Origin: BS750m-G28 sp035527235
GTDB taxonomy: Archaea; Thermoproteota; Bathyarchaeia; TCS64
Assembly: GCA_035527235.1 (NCBI GenBank)
Contig: DATLAV010000254.1
Location: 1-13,865, forward strand
Length of the DNA: 13,865 nucleotides
Reading direction: 5' to 3'
Within the stretch, counting starts at the first letter, position 1. Each line of letters opens with the position of its first letter. A program made the translations under genes and the position numbers. This document shows, in pieces, positions 13,351 through 13,865 of this stretch. The notes beneath the pieces were generated by a model, which was not told the origin of the DNA, did not search any database, and saw only the letters and a list, made by a program, of their open reading frames with translations.

Positions 13351-13362
13351 ACCTTATATACG
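13351..13362 (-). promoter_or_regulatory. TATA box of the aIF2 gamma gene
   Basis: On the minus strand ACGTATATAAGGT is a near-ideal archaeal TATA box. Transcription should start 22-27 bp on, near 13331, which is within the aIF2 gamma reading frame and next to the ATC codon at 13333-13331. An upstream start codon is therefore unlikely to have been missed. Confidence 0.65.
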
Positions 13363-13371
13363 TTTATGACG

Positions 13372-13383
13372 CGGGAAAACCCG
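13372..13383. promoter_or_regulatory. inverted repeat between divergent promoters
   Basis: CGGG-AAAA-CCCG is a perfect inverted repeat lying between the aIF2 gamma TATA box and the RHH/sat TATA box. A wider pair, TGTAGTT (13334-13340) and AACTACA (13386-13392), brackets it. Ribbon-helix-helix proteins bind such symmetric sites, and the neighbouring gene encodes one, so an autoregulatory operator is possible. Confidence 0.3.
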
Positions 13384-13418
13384 ATAACTACACAAACCTC
13401 GAAATAACCCCTCAAGAA

Positions 13419-13428
13419 TTTTATAAGC
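13419..13428 (+). promoter_or_regulatory. TATA box of the RHH-sat operon
   Basis: TTTTATAAGC is centred about 32 bp before the GTG start at 13456. A transcript starting near 13449 would have a leader of only a few bases. Confidence 0.55.
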
Positions 13429-13455
13429 TAGAACCGTTATAGCATACGATTTAAA

Positions 13456-13674
13456 GTGTCCAATATAACAGAAAGATCGGACAAGATTTCTGTCAGCATC
13501 CCCCGCGACCTCTACGAGAAGATCGCTGAAAAGATCGCGGGAACCAGCTTCACCTCCGTCGATGACTACGTTGTAGCCAAGCTCGAGAATGACTTCCCCT
13601 CGGAGCCCGTCTACAGCAAGGAGGAGGAAGAGCTCATCAAGGAGCGCCTCCGTAAGCTGGGCTACATAGAGTGA
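13456..13674 (+). CDS. small ribbon-helix-helix (CopG-like) protein upstream of sat
   Basis: The 72-residue protein begins with a strand (KISVSIPRDLYEKIAEKIAG, about 10-29) followed by a helix-turn-helix-like SFTSVDDYVVAKLEND (31-46). This is the ribbon-helix-helix fold: the strand pairs in a dimer to contact DNA, or in some cases protein. The tail (SKEEEELIKERLRKLGYIE) is charged and helical. It is read from a GTG, with a TATA box about 32 bp upstream. Ten bases separate it from sat, whose ribosome site GAGGT overlaps its TGA, so the two are almost certainly co-transcribed. It may regulate sulfate activation genes or its own promoter; this rests on position alone. A tight toxin-antitoxin pairing is not suggested, since no toxin gene adjoins. 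Confidence 0.8.
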   Translation: MSNITERSDKISVSIPRDLYEKIAEKIAGTSFTSVDDYVVAKLENDFPSEPVYSKEEEELIKERLRKLGYIE

Positions 13675-13677
13675 GGT
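13673..13677 (+). promoter_or_regulatory. ribosome binding site of sat
   Basis: GAGGT overlaps the last bases of the RHH stop codon and stands seven nt before the ATG at 13685. It supports that start and coupled translation of the two genes. Confidence 0.6.
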
Positions 13678-13684
13678 CACTGAG

Positions 13685-13865
13685 ATGCTGCCACCACACG
13701 GCGGAAGGTTGATCGACAGGCTCATGCCTGAGCAGGACCGCCCAGGAATGAAGGAAGAGGCCGGGGAACTCACCCCCATCGAGGTCTCCGACGAGCTCAG
13801 GACCGACTTCGAATGCATAGCATACGGGATATTCAGCCCCCTCGAGGGCCCCGTCAACGAGGCCG
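13685..13865 (+). CDS. sat: sulfate adenylyltransferase (ATP sulfurylase), N-terminal part, cut by window end
   Basis: Sixty codons are present and the gene runs off the right edge. The start LPPHGGRLIDRL matches the usual PHGGKL opening of bacterial and archaeal Sat. The conserved block IAYGIFSPLEGP at the right end corresponds to the family's GxFSPLEGF segment, here with Pro-Val in place of the common Phe-Met. The enzyme makes adenosine 5'-phosphosulfate and pyrophosphate from ATP and sulfate, the first step of sulfate assimilation or dissimilation. The catalytic motifs lie beyond the window, so activity cannot be judged. It is the second gene of an operon with the RHH protein. Confidence 0.9.
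   Translation, partial: MLPPHGGRLIDRLMPEQDRPGMKEEAGELTPIEVSDELRTDFECIAYGIFSPLEGPVNEA

Noticed and set aside
13354..13857. Minus-strand 167-codon frame opposite the RHH and sat genes
   Set aside because: The plus strand has two recognised families with proper ribosome and TATA signals; the antisense protein resembles nothing.

Overview
The window is archaeal chromosomal DNA. It carries an archaeal/eukaryotic-type translation initiation factor aIF2 gamma, a free-standing archaeal ThrRS-type editing domain, a TldD/TldE pair, an archaeal PIN-domain RNase next to aIF2 gamma, TATA-box promoters close to start codons, several GTG/TTG starts and a strong preference for AGG/AGA arginine codons. Coding DNA is GC-rich and intergenic gaps are AT-rich. 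The mix, especially the ThrRS editing domain as a separate protein, points to the Thermoproteota side (a Bathyarchaeia-like lineage would fit). That placement is inference, since no rRNA gene is present.

Layout. 1-115: no convincing gene. 116-937 (-): a protein made of two ACT-like domains, with a perfect hairpin in its leader. 1132-1545 (+): stand-alone threonyl-tRNA editing protein. 1612-1919 (+): remnant of an M29 aminopeptidase that has lost its middle. 1992-2918 (+): nitroreductase with a long C-terminal extension. 2919-3283: AT-rich convergent gap. 3284-6020 (-): tldD-tldE operon. 6116-7252 (+): M24 (Xaa-Pro peptidase-like) enzyme. 7296-7601 (-): small two-helix ferritin-like protein. 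7667-8596 (+): M23/LytM-like protein without a signal peptide. 8715-10013 (+): membrane-anchored transglutaminase-like gene broken by three same-direction frameshifts and a TAG. 10140-11156 (+): P1/DmpA-type N-terminal nucleophile peptidase. 11187-11612 (-): zinc-ribbon plus YbjQ/DUF74 protein. 11655-12104 (-): PIN-domain RNase overlapping the end of aIF2 gamma (-), whose reading frame lacks any ATG/GTG/TTG start. 13456 to the end (+): ribbon-helix-helix regulator followed by the start of ATP sulfurylase (sat), divergent from aIF2 gamma.

How it fits together. The centre of the window is unusually rich in peptide-hydrolysing or peptidase-fold genes (M29 remnant, TldD/TldE, M24, M23-like, transglutaminase-like, P1), arranged as separate short transcription units rather than one operon. 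The right end is an informational block (aIF2 gamma plus PIN RNase) head-to-head with a sulfur-assimilation unit (RHH plus sat). The points most worth checking are the missing start codon of aIF2 gamma, the free-standing ThrRS editing protein, and the two damaged genes. Lesions in three places also mean that assembly quality should be checked before biology is inferred.
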